DNA of 64,000 bases from Flavobacterium sp. JAS (GTDB lineage: Bacteria > Bacteroidota > Bacteroidia > Flavobacteriales > Flavobacteriaceae): the NCBI RefSeq assembly GCF_020991455.1, contig NZ_JAJMOX010000004.1, forward strand, positions 1 through 64,000, written 5' to 3'. Made by a program: the position numbers and the translations under genes. A model generated the notes under the pieces. The model searched no databases, was not told the origin of the DNA, and worked only from the letters and a program-made list of their open reading frames with translations. Positions 26,723 through 36,286 of the stretch are shown here, one piece after another. The stretch's first letter is position 1. Each line of letters begins with the position of its first letter.

Positions 26723-27454
26723 ATGAAACCACAATACCTTTTCTTTTTATTAATCTTAATTGGTTGTCAAAAACCAAAACCAGAACAACAAATAACAAGT
26801 ACAACGCCTGAAAACAAAACACAAACCGAAACTGTTGTTGAAGAAAAATTCTTAAAAACCGATACCATATCGATTTCAGAAGGCGAAGAAAACGCCGCAA
26901 ATAATTATATTCTGGCACATCTTGTAGATCAGAAAGCAGATAAAGACAGTATTGTCACAGCAAAATATCAACTTGATTTTTATCAGAATAAAACCAAAAC
27001 TGCTTCTTCAAAGATTACAATTAAAGGAACTGATAAAGGATCTGAATGGGGAGCTTCTTTCGGATTGACTTCAGCTATGGCTACTACCAAAAACTCTTCG
27101 CTTATTCAAATTAGTTTTGGATATCCAGCCTGCGGTTATACGCAAACTAACTATTTGTATTATTTGAAAAATAGCAATTTACAACTCGTTCATCAATGGG
27201 ATTCTATGACGGATAGTGGTTGGGGAAGTTGGGTCGAATTCGAAAATCCTTCGGCGAAAGCAAATCCGGAATCTTTTTATTGCAAAACGGTTTCTTTTGA
27301 ACCGGAAGATAACGATGAAAATATGGGAACTGTCACACATTCAGATTCGATTGTTTTTCGCTTAAGCGGAAATAGATACAAAAAAGAGCTTCTTTCGGCA
27401 AAAGACAAGACTTATTTCGAGAAAAAAATGAGTTTTGATGACTTTCATAAATAA
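26723..27454 (+). CDS. Predicted lipoprotein of unknown function
   Basis: A 243-residue lipoprotein: signal MKPQYLFFLLILIGC with the lipobox cysteine at 15, then a Thr/Glu/Lys-rich linker to about residue 50, then a globular beta-rich domain. Landmarks include SFGYPACGYTQTNYLYYLK and WDSMTDSGWGSWVEF. No family recognised. It starts 28 nt after the right end of the IS200/RAYT element and precedes fumarase by 77 nt, where a separate -7 box lies. Confidence 0.72.
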   Translation: MKPQYLFFLLILIGCQKPKPEQQITSTTPENKTQTETVVEEKFLKTDTISISEGEENAANNYILAHLVDQKADKDSIVTAKYQLDFYQNKTKTASSKITIKGTDKGSEWGASFGLTSAMATTKNSSLIQISFGYPACGYTQTNYLYYLKNSNLQLVHQWDSMTDSGWGSWVEFENPSAKANPESFYCKTVSFEPEDNDENMGTVTHSDSIVFRLSGNRYKKELLSAKDKTYFEKKMSFDDFHK

Positions 27455-27509
27455 GAATAAACATCTAAAAACTGTCCTTATTCAAATTCTTTCTTCGGTA
27501 AATAATTTC

Positions 27510-27517
27510 TAACTTTG
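27510..27517 (+). promoter_or_regulatory. Candidate -7 box of the fumarase gene
   Basis: TAACTTTG fits TAnnTTTG, 14 nt before the fumarase ATG. No TTG is found at -33 spacing. Confidence 0.4.
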
Positions 27518-27531
27518 TAAAAAACAAAGCA

Positions 27532-29136
27532 ATGATTGATTTTATATACCAAGACCCTTATCCTATTTTAAAGGATGATACGCAATACCGCAAGATTACT
27601 TCTGATTTTGTGAAAGTAGAGCAATTTGGAGAACGCGAAGTTTTAACCGTTGATCCAAAAGGACTAGAATTATTGGCTGAAGAAGCCTTAACAGATGTTT
27701 CGTTCATGTTAAGAACAACACATTTGCAAAAACTACGTAACATTCTTGACGATCCTGAAGCGACAGACAATGATCGTTTTGTGGCTTATAACCTGCTTCA
27801 AAATGCTTCGGTTGCTGCCGAAGGTCAGTTACCAAGCTGTCAGGACACCGGAACTGCTATTGTTATGGCCAAAAAAGGTGAAAGCATCTTTACAGGCGTT
27901 GATGATGCTGAATGGTTGAGCAGAGGAATTTTCAACACGTACCAAAAACGTAATTTGCGTTACTCACAAATTGTTCCGATTTCGATGTTTGAAGAAAAGA
28001 ATTCAGGTTCGAATCTTCCGGCGCAAATTGATATTTATGCTAAAAAAGGAACTTCTTATGAATTCTTGTTTATGGCAAAAGGTGGTGGATCTGCTAATAA
28101 AACGTATTTATACCAACAAACGAAGTCTTTATTGAATGAAAAATCTATGGATGCTTTCGTTCGTGCAAAAATCAAAGATTTAGGAACTTCGGCTTGCCCA
28201 CCTTACCACTTGGCTTTAGTAATTGGAGGAACTTCTGCGGAAGCAAATCTAAGTGCAGTTAAAAAAGCTTCTGCCGGATATTATGATCATTTGCCTACTT
28301 CTGGAAATATGGCTGGTCAGGCTTTTCGTGATATCGAATGGGAGGCAAAAGTTCAGAAAATTTGTCAGGAAAGTGCAATTGGTGCTCAGTTTGGAGGAAA
28401 ATATTTCACGCATGACGTTCGTGTAATTCGTTTGCCGCGTCACGCAGCTTCTTGTCCGGTTGGATTAGGTGTTTCATGTTCTGCAGATAGAAACATCAAA
28501 GGAAAAATTACCAAAGACGGAATCTTCGTTGAACAATTAGAAGTAAACCCAAAACAATTTTTACCAGAAACAGCGCCACATTTAGAAGCTCCTGTAGAAA
28601 TTGATCTGAATATGCCAATGGCTGATATTTTGGCTAAATTGAGTCAATATCCAATAAAAACTCGTTTGAAATTAAACGGAACCGTAATTGTTGCCCGTGA
28701 TATTGCTCATGCAAAAATCATGGAACTATTGGAAGCCGGAAAACCAATGCCGGAATACTTTAAAAATCATCCTGTGTATTATGCCGGACCAGCAAAAACT
28801 CCTGAAGGAATGGCTTCTGGAAGTTTTGGACCAACAACTGCCGGACGTATGGACGTTTATGTTGATGAATTCCAGAAACATGGTGGAAGTATGATTATGC
28901 TTGCAAAAGGAAATCGTACCAAACAGGTTACAGATGCTTGTCATAAATATGGCGGATTCTACTTGGGTTCTATTGGTGGTCCTGCGGCAATTTTGGCTCA
29001 GGATAATATCTTAAAAGTCGAAGTTGTTGATTTTGAAGAATTAGGAATGGAAGCGGTTAGAAAAATCACCGTTAAAGACTTCCCTGCTTTTATTATTACA
29101 GATGATAAAGGAAATGATTTCTTTGAAAATCTCTAA
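27532..29136 (+). CDS. fumA: Class I fumarate hydratase (iron-sulfur, FumA type)
   Basis: A 534-residue 4Fe-4S enzyme interconverting fumarate and L-malate in the TCA cycle. Both halves of the long single-chain form are present: N-terminal alpha domain with PSCQDTGTA (C103), SACPPYH (C222) and [14 protein letters not shown] (C308/C316) providing cluster ligands, and the C-terminal beta domain with [11 protein letters not shown] and [12 protein letters not shown] near 420-445. Oxygen-labile in general. Monocistronic with a terminator inside the repeat that follows. Confidence 0.95.
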   Translation: MIDFIYQDPYPILKDDTQYRKITSDFVKVEQFGEREVLTVDPKGLELLAEEALTDVSFMLRTTHLQKLRNILDDPEATDNDRFVAYNLLQNASVAAEGQLPSCQDTGTAIVMAKKGESIFTGVDDAEWLSRGIFNTYQKRNLRYSQIVPISMFEEKNSGSNLPAQIDIYAKKGTSYEFLFMAKGGGSANKTYLYQQTKSLLNEKSMDAFVRAKIKDLGTSACPPYHLALVIGGTSAEANLSAVKKASAGYYDHLPTSGNMAGQAFRDIEWEAKVQKICQESAIGAQFGGKYFTHDVRVIRLPRHAASCPVGLGVSCSADRNIKGKITKDGIFVEQLEVNPKQFLPETAPHLEAPVEIDLNMPMADILAKLSQYPIKTRLKLNGTVIVARDIAHAKIMELLEAGKPMPEYFKNHPVYYAGPAKTPEGMASGSFGPTTAGRMDVYVDEFQKHGGSMIMLAKGNRTKQVTDACHKYGGFYLGSIGGPAAILAQDNILKVEVVDFEELGMEAVRKITVKDFPAFIITDDKGNDFFENL

Positions 29137-29143
29137 GGATCGG

Positions 29144-29289
29144 AGTTAGCCACAAAGGCACTAAGACACGAATTTTATTATATACAAAAACCGCCTTTTG
29201 GGCGGTTTTTCTGTTTTTATTAAATTATAAAAGCAAAAATTTTCTTTGTGTCTTCGTGCCTTTGTGGCAAAACCTCCTTTGCGGCTAAT
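29144..29289. repeat. Terminator-centred inverted array of 8-nt units
   Basis: The left arm (29144-29175) reads GCCACAAA, GGCACTAA, GACACGAA at exact 8-nt steps. The right arm (29241-29289) is its complement, ending GCGGCTAA. A GC-rich hairpin (29186-29210) is in the middle. Confidence 0.75.
29186..29210. terminator. Bidirectional terminator between fumA and PAS gene
   Basis: AAAAACCGCC pairs with GGCGGTTTTT around a 5-nt loop. The genes converge here. Confidence 0.87.
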
Positions 29290-29291
29290 CT

Positions 29292-29789
29292 TTATGCGCT
29301 TAAATCTTTTTCGAAAGCTATAAAATGTGTCAATTTTCCTTTTACATTGAAAACCGGTGAAGCATTAATTTTACATTTATACATTCGGCCATCTTTTTTA
29401 TAGTTCTGAATTGTTTTTTCAAACGGAATCTGCAATTTAATTGCTTCTCTCATTTCTTCGAGAGCAGTTTTACAAGTCATTGGCCCCTGAAACATTCTTG
29501 GTGTTTTCCCCAGAACTTCCTCTTCTTTATAACCAGTCATACATTTGATCTTATTCGAAGCAAAAATAATTTTTAGGTCCAGATCAGTAACTAACACAAC
29601 TTCGTCCTGAATTCTGTCTTTAATATCCAGATTAACGTCATTCCAGGCAAATTGATCCGAAATCTTTTTTACTTTCTTCAAATCAGTCAAAACAGCCTTC
29701 AATTCTCTTAAATATTCACAATGAAATTCCCATGCCATAATAGGCAGAGAATGATGATTTGAAGCCACTTCAAATTTATTAGCTTTCAT
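29292..29789 (-). CDS. PAS-domain protein
   Basis: 165 residues from the ATG at 29789. The open frame extends to a GTG at 29846, but that codon lies upstream of the likely transcription start. An N-terminal helical part (1-55) leads to one PAS domain (about 58-160): DEVVLVTDLDLKIIFASNKI, MTGYKEEEVLGK, then MFQGP, and a terminal IAFEKD strand. The LOV-type loop has P where flavin-binding LOV domains have the reactive Cys (GKTPRMFQG), so it is not a blue-light LOV. There is no output domain; it may act as a stand-alone sensor partner. Confidence 0.78.
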   Translation of the reverse strand: MKANKFEVASNHHSLPIMAWEFHCEYLRELKAVLTDLKKVKKISDQFAWNDVNLDIKDRIQDEVVLVTDLDLKIIFASNKIKCMTGYKEEEVLGKTPRMFQGPMTCKTALEEMREAIKLQIPFEKTIQNYKKDGRMYKCKINASPVFNVKGKLTHFIAFEKDLSA

Positions 29790-29821
29790 TATAAATGATT
29801 TAATGTTAGTGTGTCCTCTCT

Positions 29822-29848
29822 CAAAGATAGAGAGAAAATTCGTCACAA
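29822..29848 (-). promoter_or_regulatory. Promoter of the PAS gene
   Basis: On the minus strand TTG (29848-29846) is followed after 16 nt by TATCTTTG (29829-29822), one short of the usual 17-23 spacing. It predicts a transcript start near 29815 and so favours the ATG at 29789 over the upstream GTG. The -7 box sits inside a CTCTCTC..GAGAGAG inverted repeat. Confidence 0.45.
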
Positions 29849-29887
29849 AAGCATAAAAATTTATAATTTAATGATAGATTAATCAAA

Positions 29888-30970
29888 TTAGAAGGCAAAT
29901 TTAAGCTGTACAACAACCGCTTTCTTTTCTTCGGTATTAAGATTACTCAAAGAAATTCCGAGCAATCGAACCGAGTCTCTCATACGTTCCTGATACAAAA
30001 GCTCTTCTACTATTTCAATAATCAGGCTTTTATCTGAAATAAAATAAGGCAATGTTTTGCTTCTGGTTTGTTGGGTAAAGTCGCTGTATTTAATTTTAAG
30101 CGTTACGGTTTTTCCGGATATATTATGCTTTTTTAATCGTTTTTCTAATGAAACAGCAATTCTGTCCAGTTGTTCCAACATAAAAATTTCCGAAGATAAA
30201 TTCACATCAAAAGTATGTTCCGCCGCGACCGATTTAGTAATACGATCTGATTTTACCTCGCTATTATGAATTCCGCGAACTACTTTATAATAAAACGCGC
30301 CGGATTTCCCGAAATGCTTCTCCAGAAATTCCTCTGTTTTACTTTTTAGATCTGTTCCTGTAAAAATTCCTAATTGGTACATTTTTTCCGTCGTCACTTT
30401 TCCAACTCCGTAAAACTTTCTGATAGGCAATTCTTCTAAAAAAGCTTCGACTTCATCTGGATTTACCGTCTTCTGACCATTAGGTTTATTGACATCGCTG
30501 GCAATTTTGGCTACAAATTTATTAATCGAAATTCCTGCTGAAGCTGAAATTCCGACTTCATTTAAAATTCGCATTCTGATTTCCTGTGCCAATAAACTCG
30601 CGCTTGGGTTTCCTTTTTTATTATGGGTTACGTCAAGATAAGCCTCGTCAAGCGAAAGTGGCTCAACCAAATCTGTATAATCGTGAAAGATTTCATGAAT
30701 TTTATTCGAAATCTCTTTGTACCGATCAAATCTCGGACGAACAAAAATGATTTCAGGACAATACTTTTTAGCCAAAACTCCACTTATGGCACTTCGGACA
30801 CCGAATTTTCTGGCTTCGTAACTTGCCGCCGAAACTACTCCTCTATTTTCTGAACCACCAACAGCAATGGGTTTCCCGCGTAAAGCCGGATTATCCATCT
30901 GCTCTACCGAAGCATAAAAAGCATCCATGTCAATATGGATAATTTTTCGATATGTAGGCGCATCTGACAT
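29888..30970 (-). CDS. dinB: DNA polymerase IV (Y family)
   Basis: A 360-residue translesion polymerase. Catalytic carboxylates are in HIDMDAFYASVEQ (D14, D16) and SLDEAYLDVT near 103-112. The thumb helix-hairpin-helix (IRKFYGVGKVTTEKMYQLGI) is near 178-197, and the little-finger domain covers about 245-355. There is no obvious canonical beta-clamp peptide, although the C-terminus VVVQLKFAF may serve. A TAAATTTG match just upstream of the ATG would imply an almost leaderless transcript. Confidence 0.95.
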   Translation of the reverse strand: MSDAPTYRKIIHIDMDAFYASVEQMDNPALRGKPIAVGGSENRGVVSAASYEARKFGVRSAISGVLAKKYCPEIIFVRPRFDRYKEISNKIHEIFHDYTDLVEPLSLDEAYLDVTHNKKGNPSASLLAQEIRMRILNEVGISASAGISINKFVAKIASDVNKPNGQKTVNPDEVEAFLEELPIRKFYGVGKVTTEKMYQLGIFTGTDLKSKTEEFLEKHFGKSGAFYYKVVRGIHNSEVKSDRITKSVAAEHTFDVNLSSEIFMLEQLDRIAVSLEKRLKKHNISGKTVTLKIKYSDFTQQTRSKTLPYFISDKSLIIEIVEELLYQERMRDSVRLLGISLSNLNTEEKKAVVVQLKFAF

Positions 30971-31078
30971 TATGCAAATTTAAACAGTAAAAACAATAAA
31001 AAGAACGTCGCTATAGTTATAAATCGTATCAATTTTTAAAGATTCTCAACTTAATGATCTCAAACAAATCATTTTCTT

Positions 31079-31086
31079 TATTTTTG
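31079..31086 (+). promoter_or_regulatory. Candidate -7 box of the metallophosphatase gene
   Basis: TATTTTTG fits TAnnTTTG and lies 24 nt before the ATG at 31111. Confidence 0.4.
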
Positions 31087-31110
31087 TACTTCTACAAGAA
31101 ATAAAATAAA

Positions 31111-31845
31111 ATGCGAACATTTGTTATAGGCGACATACACGGTGGATTACTCGCCCTTGAGCAAGTGATGAAAAGAGCCCAAATTACTACTGAAGATACT
31201 CTTATATTTTTAGGCGATTATGTCGATGGATGGAGCCAGTCGCCGCAAGTAATTGATTTTCTGATTGACTTAAAAAGCAAGCAGAACTGTATTTGCATTA
31301 AAGGAAATCATGATGATCTATTGTTGTCCTGGTTTAGAAATGAAACCGAAGAAATTGACGAAACTTCGTGGTACAAACATGGTGGCGAAGCAACGGTATT
31401 GGCGTACCAAAAAGTAAGTGAAGAAACAATCAAAATTCATATTGCGTTTTTAGAATCACTGGAAGATTATTATCTGGACGAAGAAAACCGTCTATATATT
31501 CATGCTGGTTTTACAAACGTTAATGGTATAACTTACGAATATTTCCCAAAATTATTCTTCTGGGACAGAACACTATGGGAAACTGCACTTTCATTAGATC
31601 CAAATCTAAAAGAAGGCGATATGTTTTATCCTAAACGATTTACCTTATACAAAGAAATCTTTATTGGTCACACCCCTGTAACCCGAATTGGTGAAACAGT
31701 TCCGGTACAAAAAGCTAATGTTTGGAATGTAGATACCGGCGCAGCCTTTAGAGGTCCGTTGACAATGATGAATGTCGAAACCAAAGAATTCTGGCAAAGC
31801 GAACCGTTAAATGAGTTGTATTTTGACGAAAAAGGTAGGAATTAA
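31111..31845 (+). CDS. Serine/threonine-type metallophosphatase (PrpA/ApaH-like)
   Basis: A 244-residue calcineurin-like phosphoesterase. All metal-binding motifs are in order: GDIHG (7-11), GDYVDGWS (35-42, with DG in place of the PPP-family DR), KGNHDD near 65-70, IHAGF near 130-134 and FIGHTPV near 187-193. It is expected to act on phosphoproteins or dinucleoside polyphosphates. The next gene has its own -7 box. Confidence 0.88.
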   Translation: MRTFVIGDIHGGLLALEQVMKRAQITTEDTLIFLGDYVDGWSQSPQVIDFLIDLKSKQNCICIKGNHDDLLLSWFRNETEEIDETSWYKHGGEATVLAYQKVSEETIKIHIAFLESLEDYYLDEENRLYIHAGFTNVNGITYEYFPKLFFWDRTLWETALSLDPNLKEGDMFYPKRFTLYKEIFIGHTPVTRIGETVPVQKANVWNVDTGAAFRGPLTMMNVETKEFWQSEPLNELYFDEKGRN

Positions 31846-31857
31846 TCTATAAAAAAC

Positions 31858-31865
31858 TATTTTTG
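31858..31865 (+). promoter_or_regulatory. Candidate -7 box of the small outer-membrane protein gene
   Basis: TATTTTTG (TAnnTTTG) 32 nt before the start codon at 31898. Confidence 0.4.
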
Positions 31866-31897
31866 CACTTTAAAAAAAATAATTAATATTTAAGTTT

Positions 31898-32425
31898 ATG
31901 AAAAAGATCATCACACTTTTGTTTTTAGCATCATTTGGATTTACACAAGCACAACAGGCTTTTAAAGGAAAAGGAGATATTAAAGTTAACGTAGGCGCTA
32001 ATCTTCAGGATGGTGGCTCAGGAATTCAAGGATCAGTTGATTTTGGTTTAGGAGAAAATTTCTCTTTTGGTTTTGTTGCTAATTATTTATTAGGCGTTGA
32101 TAATTTTAATGGTTTCTATCACAATAACCCAACTCCATATTATGATGCGACACCAGATTTTAGTGAGCGTTTTGATGCTAAAGCAAGAATTAATGCTAAT
32201 TTAAGCAGCGTTATTGGCGTTGAGCAATTAGACGTTTATCCTGGTTTAAGTTTAGGTTTGCATAATTTTGGTGGTCACGTTGGTGGTCGTTATTTCTTTA
32301 CTGACGGATTTGGTGTTTTCACAGAAATCGGATTCCCAATCGCAAAATATGGCAACAATAATGATGTATTCGATCATTTAAATAATCAAACTACTTTTAG
32401 TTTAGGAGCTTCTTTTAATTTGTAA
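31898..32425 (+). CDS. Small outer-membrane beta-barrel protein
   Basis: A 175-residue protein with signal peptide MKKIITLLFLASFGFTQAQQ and alternating hydrophobic strands ending in Phe (FSLGASFNL), typical of an eight-stranded barrel. The ISVDFGLGENFSFGF-type strands and the Gly/Asn-rich loops match a Flavobacteriaceae family of unknown function (DUF6646-like, from memory). No enzymatic motif. Terminator directly downstream. Confidence 0.75.
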   Translation: MKKIITLLFLASFGFTQAQQAFKGKGDIKVNVGANLQDGGSGIQGSVDFGLGENFSFGFVANYLLGVDNFNGFYHNNPTPYYDATPDFSERFDAKARINANLSSVIGVEQLDVYPGLSLGLHNFGGHVGGRYFFTDGFGVFTEIGFPIAKYGNNNDVFDHLNNQTTFSLGASFNL

Positions 32426-32427
32426 AA

Positions 32428-32468
32428 AAGGCTTTTTGCCACAAAGACACGAAGTCACAAAGTTTTAT
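32428..32468. repeat. One-armed array of 8-nt units
   Basis: GCCACAAA, GACACGAA and GTCACAAA appear at exact 8-nt steps, followed by GTTTTAT. It lies between the stop codon and the terminator. The right arm is missing here. Confidence 0.65.
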
Positions 32469-32474
32469 AAAAAC

Positions 32475-32503
32475 AAAAACCGCCTCAATATGGGCGGTTT
32501 TTT
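32475..32503. terminator. Bidirectional terminator
   Basis: AAAAACCGCC pairs with GGCGGTTTTT (loop 8 nt). Same stem sequence as the terminator at 29186. It separates convergent genes. Confidence 0.87.
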
Positions 32504-32526
32504 ATTTTTATGTTCAAAGTGGTAAA

Positions 32527-33414
32527 CTACTTGCTAAGCAAAATGCTCCAATCTGCTCCGCTGTAGACTTTATATTTTTGAGAGAAACTGCCTTGGTTTA
32601 CTGCCAATGAAAAATTCAAAAGGCTATTAAGGTAACAAACGTCAGTACCAACCGGAACTTCCCCGAAAGTGTGTACAAATTTTAATTTCCCGTCATATAC
32701 TTTTTTAGCTCCGTTGAAAATTTGGATTTTAACCACATCTCCCGCTTTCAAATCTAAATTAGCAAATATCTTATTGTCCACATTTGTCCAAACATTTCCG
32801 TATTGAATGTCTAAAATTGGAATTCCACCTTTGATGATTCCTTTTTCAAAAACCGGTTTTTGATATTCTATTTTTACTACTTCATTTGGTAATTTTTGTC
32901 CAACTTCTTCAAAAGTAATTGTTTTAGATGCTAAACGAGCTCCTGTAAAAGCATACACATCACGACCGTGAAACGTATAAGATTCATTTGAATTCTGGCG
33001 ACGGTTTTTTACTTCATCAATTTCACGAACTTCACGAATTCCTAATTGTTCTGCGATTAAAGTTAAAGTTCCATTATCCGGAGTCACAAAATAATGTCCA
33101 GATTTAGTCAATAAAACAACTGAATGTCTTGAAGTTCCAACTCCAGGATCACAAACCGAAACAAAAACAGTTCCTGCCGGATAGTATTGAGCCGTTTGCG
33201 ACAAACGGTATGCAGCTTCCCAAATATTAAATGCCGGGATTTCATGTGTTACATCAAATATTTTCAAATCGGTCGAAACTCCCATCGCAACTCCTTTCAT
33301 AGCAGATACTGCCCCATCTTTCAAACCAAAATCTGATTGAAAAACCAATACGTTATTTTGCGAAAATCCATTAAATGTAATAGCACACAAAAAAAGTAAT
33401 AATCGTAATTTCAT
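32527..33414 (-). CDS. Secreted SAM hydrolase (DUF62 / SAM hydroxide adenosyltransferase family)
   Basis: A 295-residue protein of the chlorinase/fluorinase/DUF62 fold, whose common members split S-adenosylmethionine into adenosine and methionine using water. Landmarks: VFQSDFGLKDGAV (25-37), VCDPGVGTSR near 86-95, YFVTPDNGTLT near 108-118 and FHGRDVYAFTGA near 147-158. It carries a clear N-terminal signal peptide (MKLRLLLFLCAITFNGFSQ), unusual because SAM is cytoplasmic. The start is well placed for that signal. Confidence 0.85.
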   Translation of the reverse strand: MKLRLLLFLCAITFNGFSQNNVLVFQSDFGLKDGAVSAMKGVAMGVSTDLKIFDVTHEIPAFNIWEAAYRLSQTAQYYPAGTVFVSVCDPGVGTSRHSVVLLTKSGHYFVTPDNGTLTLIAEQLGIREVREIDEVKNRRQNSNESYTFHGRDVYAFTGARLASKTITFEEVGQKLPNEVVKIEYQKPVFEKGIIKGGIPILDIQYGNVWTNVDNKIFANLDLKAGDVVKIQIFNGAKKVYDGKLKFVHTFGEVPVGTDVCYLNSLLNFSLAVNQGSFSQKYKVYSGADWSILLSK

Positions 33415-33628
33415 TTTTTATCTTTTTAAATTTTACGCAAAGATATTTCATTAAACTTGAAAATTGACACCATGAACTTAGAAAAAACAAGATTTTATAA
33501 ATCGATTTTGATTATTTACAATTACATTTGCATTTTATTCATTAGTCTATATAAATACTAGACAAATACTTTTCATTTATTCTATTTGAAGGGTAATTTT
33601 TACATCATATTCAAAACCAAATTCAGCA

Positions 33629-36283
33629 ATGAGAAAAAAACTAAAAATTGTCTTAACCGCAATTCTCACCTTATCAAGCACTTTGTTTTTTGCACAAAAC
33701 CACGAGATAAAAGGAACGATTACAAATGAAAGTGGGAATCCGCTAGAATTTGCTACTATTCTTATCAAAGGAACTCGAACTAATGCAACAAGTGATGCTT
33801 TAGGGAAATTTACCGTAACAGCTACAACAAATAACCCAACACTTATCATATCGCTATTTGGCTATCAAACTAAAGAAGTCGTGGCAAAAGATCATTTTGT
33901 AGACATTCAATTGGCTCTGGAAAACAATAGTCTTGACGAAATTGTGGTTGTTGGAAGCAGAAATCCCAAGAAAAGCAAACTTGAAACTGCTGTTCCTGTC
34001 GATGTTGTAAACTTGGCAAAAATCAGAAATATAACGCCGCAGACAACGACAAATGATATCTTGACGTATATGATTCCGTCTTTTAACTCCAACAGACAAT
34101 CGTCAGCTGACGGAACAGAACATATTGATCCGGCTTCTTTGAGAGGTTTGGGTCCTGATCAGGTTTTGGTTTTGGTAAACGGAAAGAGAAGACATACAAC
34201 CTCATTAGTAAATTACCAAAATACGGTTGGAAACGGATCTGTTGGTACAGATTTAAGTGCAATTCCGGCTTCATCAATCAAACGAATTGAAGTTTTACGC
34301 GATGGTGCGGCAGCACAATACGGTTCTGATGCGATTGCAGGTGTAATCAATTTGGTTTTAAAAGACAATGCTGGTCTTGAAGCTAATGTAACTTATGGCT
34401 CAACATCAAGAGATGACGGTCAGACTACGAATGTGAACTTAAACTACGGTACAAAAATTGGCAATAAAGGCGGCTTCATCAACTTAACGGGAGAATTCAA
34501 TAACCGTGAAAAGACCAATCGCTCTCAAAACAACAACCTGATTATCTTTGATCAGTCTGCAGAAGGCAATTTCTTTGCTTATGATTTTGCCGATGATCCA
34601 GCGCAATCACGACAAATTGATGATAATTTATTAGCACAAAACGGATTAAAACGTGATGATTTCAATTTTCAGATTGGAGATGCTAAAATCCAAAATATTC
34701 AGGGTTTCTTCAATGCATCAATTCCATTAAACGATCAAATTGAGTTTTATGCTTTTGGAGGCGTGAGTCACAGAGAAGGAACTGGATATGGTTTTAGACG
34801 TTTACCAAGCGAAACAGAGAATGTCGTAGCTTCTATATTCCCTTTCGGATTTCAGCCGGAATTAAACTCTGTTGTGACAGATCTTTCATCTTCAGTTGGT
34901 TTTAAATTTAAGTTTGGAGAATGGAAACTGGATGTGAGTAATACTATCGGGGAGAATAAATTTATATATGAAGTATCAAATACAAATAATGTTTCTTTGG
35001 GCGATAATAGCCCGACTGATTTTAAAGCAGGAAATCACTCTTTCTTGCAAAACACTGTAAATGCTGATATTACAAGATTATACAAAGATGTTTTTAACGG
35101 TCTGAATGTGGCTTTTGGAGGTGAATATCGCTTCGAAAAATACAAAATTGTTCCCGGCGAAGAAGATTCTTATATCGACGGCGGAGCACAATCGTTCCCT
35201 GGATTTTCTCCTTTGAATGCTGTTAACGAAAACAGAAACAGTGTTGGCGTTTATGCTGATGTTGAGGCTGATGTTACAGACAAATTATTAATTGGAGTTG
35301 CTGGTCGTTACGAGGATTTCACTGATTTTGGAAATACCCTTAACGGGAAATTATCTGCCAGATATAAAATCTTAGACAACCTTTTTGTTCGTGGAGCAAT
35401 TAGCTCGGGTTTTAGAGCGCCTTCATTACACCAGCAATTCTTCAATAATATCGCAACAGATGTTGTTGACGGACAACTTTTGAATTCTGGTATTTTTAGA
35501 AATGATAGTCAAGTAGCGAAAGAACTTGGAATTCCGAAATTAAAAGAAGAAACTTCAAGAAACTATAGTTTTGGTATTGTTTATTCTCCAACAAAAAAAC
35601 TACACATTACAGCTGATTATTATCACATTAGAATTGACAATAGAATCATCTTGACTGGAAACTTAGGAAATGACGCTTACGGAGAACCTGTTCCGGCGCT
35701 TCGTGATTTGTTTGCTCAATACGGTGCTCAAACGGGTCGTTTCTTTACTAATGCTATCAACACAACTACAAACGGTGTTGATGTTGTTATTGATTATGAT
35801 ATGAATGTTGGTCAGGGAAAAATGAATCTTTCGTTATTGTATAATTATAACAACAATGATGTAGACGACCAATTGAATAATATTCCGCCATTGTTTATTG
35901 GTCAGGAAGATGTTTATTACGGACCTCAGGAAAGAAGTTTGATCGAAACAAATACACCTAAACATAAAGGAACTTTTGCTGTGAACTATAGTTTAACGAA
36001 ATGGAATTTCTTATTGAGAAATACTTATTTTGGAGAGGTAATTCGTGACGGTTTCCCTTTTGGAGGAATCCAGAAACACAATGGAAAAGTAGTCACAGAT
36101 TTGACTGTCGCTTACAAAATAACGCCAAAAATTCAGATTGCTTTGGGCGCAAACAATTTATTTGACATTTTCCCGAACAAACAAATCTATGAAAACAGTT
36201 ATTATGGGGTGTTTAAATATGCGCCGGTACAAATGGGAACTACTGGGGCTTATTACTTTGGTCGTATGAGTTTTAGTTTGTAG
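33629..36283 (+). CDS. TonB-dependent receptor
   Basis: An 884-residue outer-membrane receptor. Signal peptide 1-22 (ends LFFAQ), then a carboxypeptidase-like regulatory domain (KGTITNESGNPLEFATILIKG), a plug domain with SLRGLGPDQVLVLVNGKRRH, GAAAQYGSDAIAGVINLVLK near 225-245, and a 22-strand barrel ending GRMSFSL with the terminal aromatic-leucine pattern. No SusD partner is adjacent, which argues against a glycan-utilisation locus; cargo could be a siderophore, vitamin or metal complex. Confidence 0.92.
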   Translation: MRKKLKIVLTAILTLSSTLFFAQNHEIKGTITNESGNPLEFATILIKGTRTNATSDALGKFTVTATTNNPTLIISLFGYQTKEVVAKDHFVDIQLALENNSLDEIVVVGSRNPKKSKLETAVPVDVVNLAKIRNITPQTTTNDILTYMIPSFNSNRQSSADGTEHIDPASLRGLGPDQVLVLVNGKRRHTTSLVNYQNTVGNGSVGTDLSAIPASSIKRIEVLRDGAAAQYGSDAIAGVINLVLKDNAGLEANVTYGSTSRDDGQTTNVNLNYGTKIGNKGGFINLTGEFNNREKTNRSQNNNLIIFDQSAEGNFFAYDFADDPAQSRQIDDNLLAQNGLKRDDFNFQIGDAKIQNIQGFFNASIPLNDQIEFYAFGGVSHREGTGYGFRRLPSETENVVASIFPFGFQPELNSVVTDLSSSVGFKFKFGEWKLDVSNTIGENKFIYEVSNTNNVSLGDNSPTDFKAGNHSFLQNTVNADITRLYKDVFNGLNVAFGGEYRFEKYKIVPGEEDSYIDGGAQSFPGFSPLNAVNENRNSVGVYADVEADVTDKLLIGVAGRYEDFTDFGNTLNGKLSARYKILDNLFVRGAISSGFRAPSLHQQFFNNIATDVVDGQLLNSGIFRNDSQVAKELGIPKLKEETSRNYSFGIVYSPTKKLHITADYYHIRIDNRIILTGNLGNDAYGEPVPALRDLFAQYGAQTGRFFTNAINTTTNGVDVVIDYDMNVGQGKMNLSLLYNYNNNDVDDQLNNIPPLFIGQEDVYYGPQERSLIETNTPKHKGTFAVNYSLTKWNFLLRNTYFGEVIRDGFPFGGIQKHNGKVVTDLTVAYKITPKIQIALGANNLFDIFPNKQIYENSYYGVFKYAPVQMGTTGAYYFGRMSFSL

Positions 36284-36286
36284 CAT

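Noticed and set aside
33629..36283. Polysaccharide utilisation locus around the TonB receptor
   Set aside because: No SusD-like lipoprotein, glycoside hydrolase or sugar-responsive regulator is adjacent.
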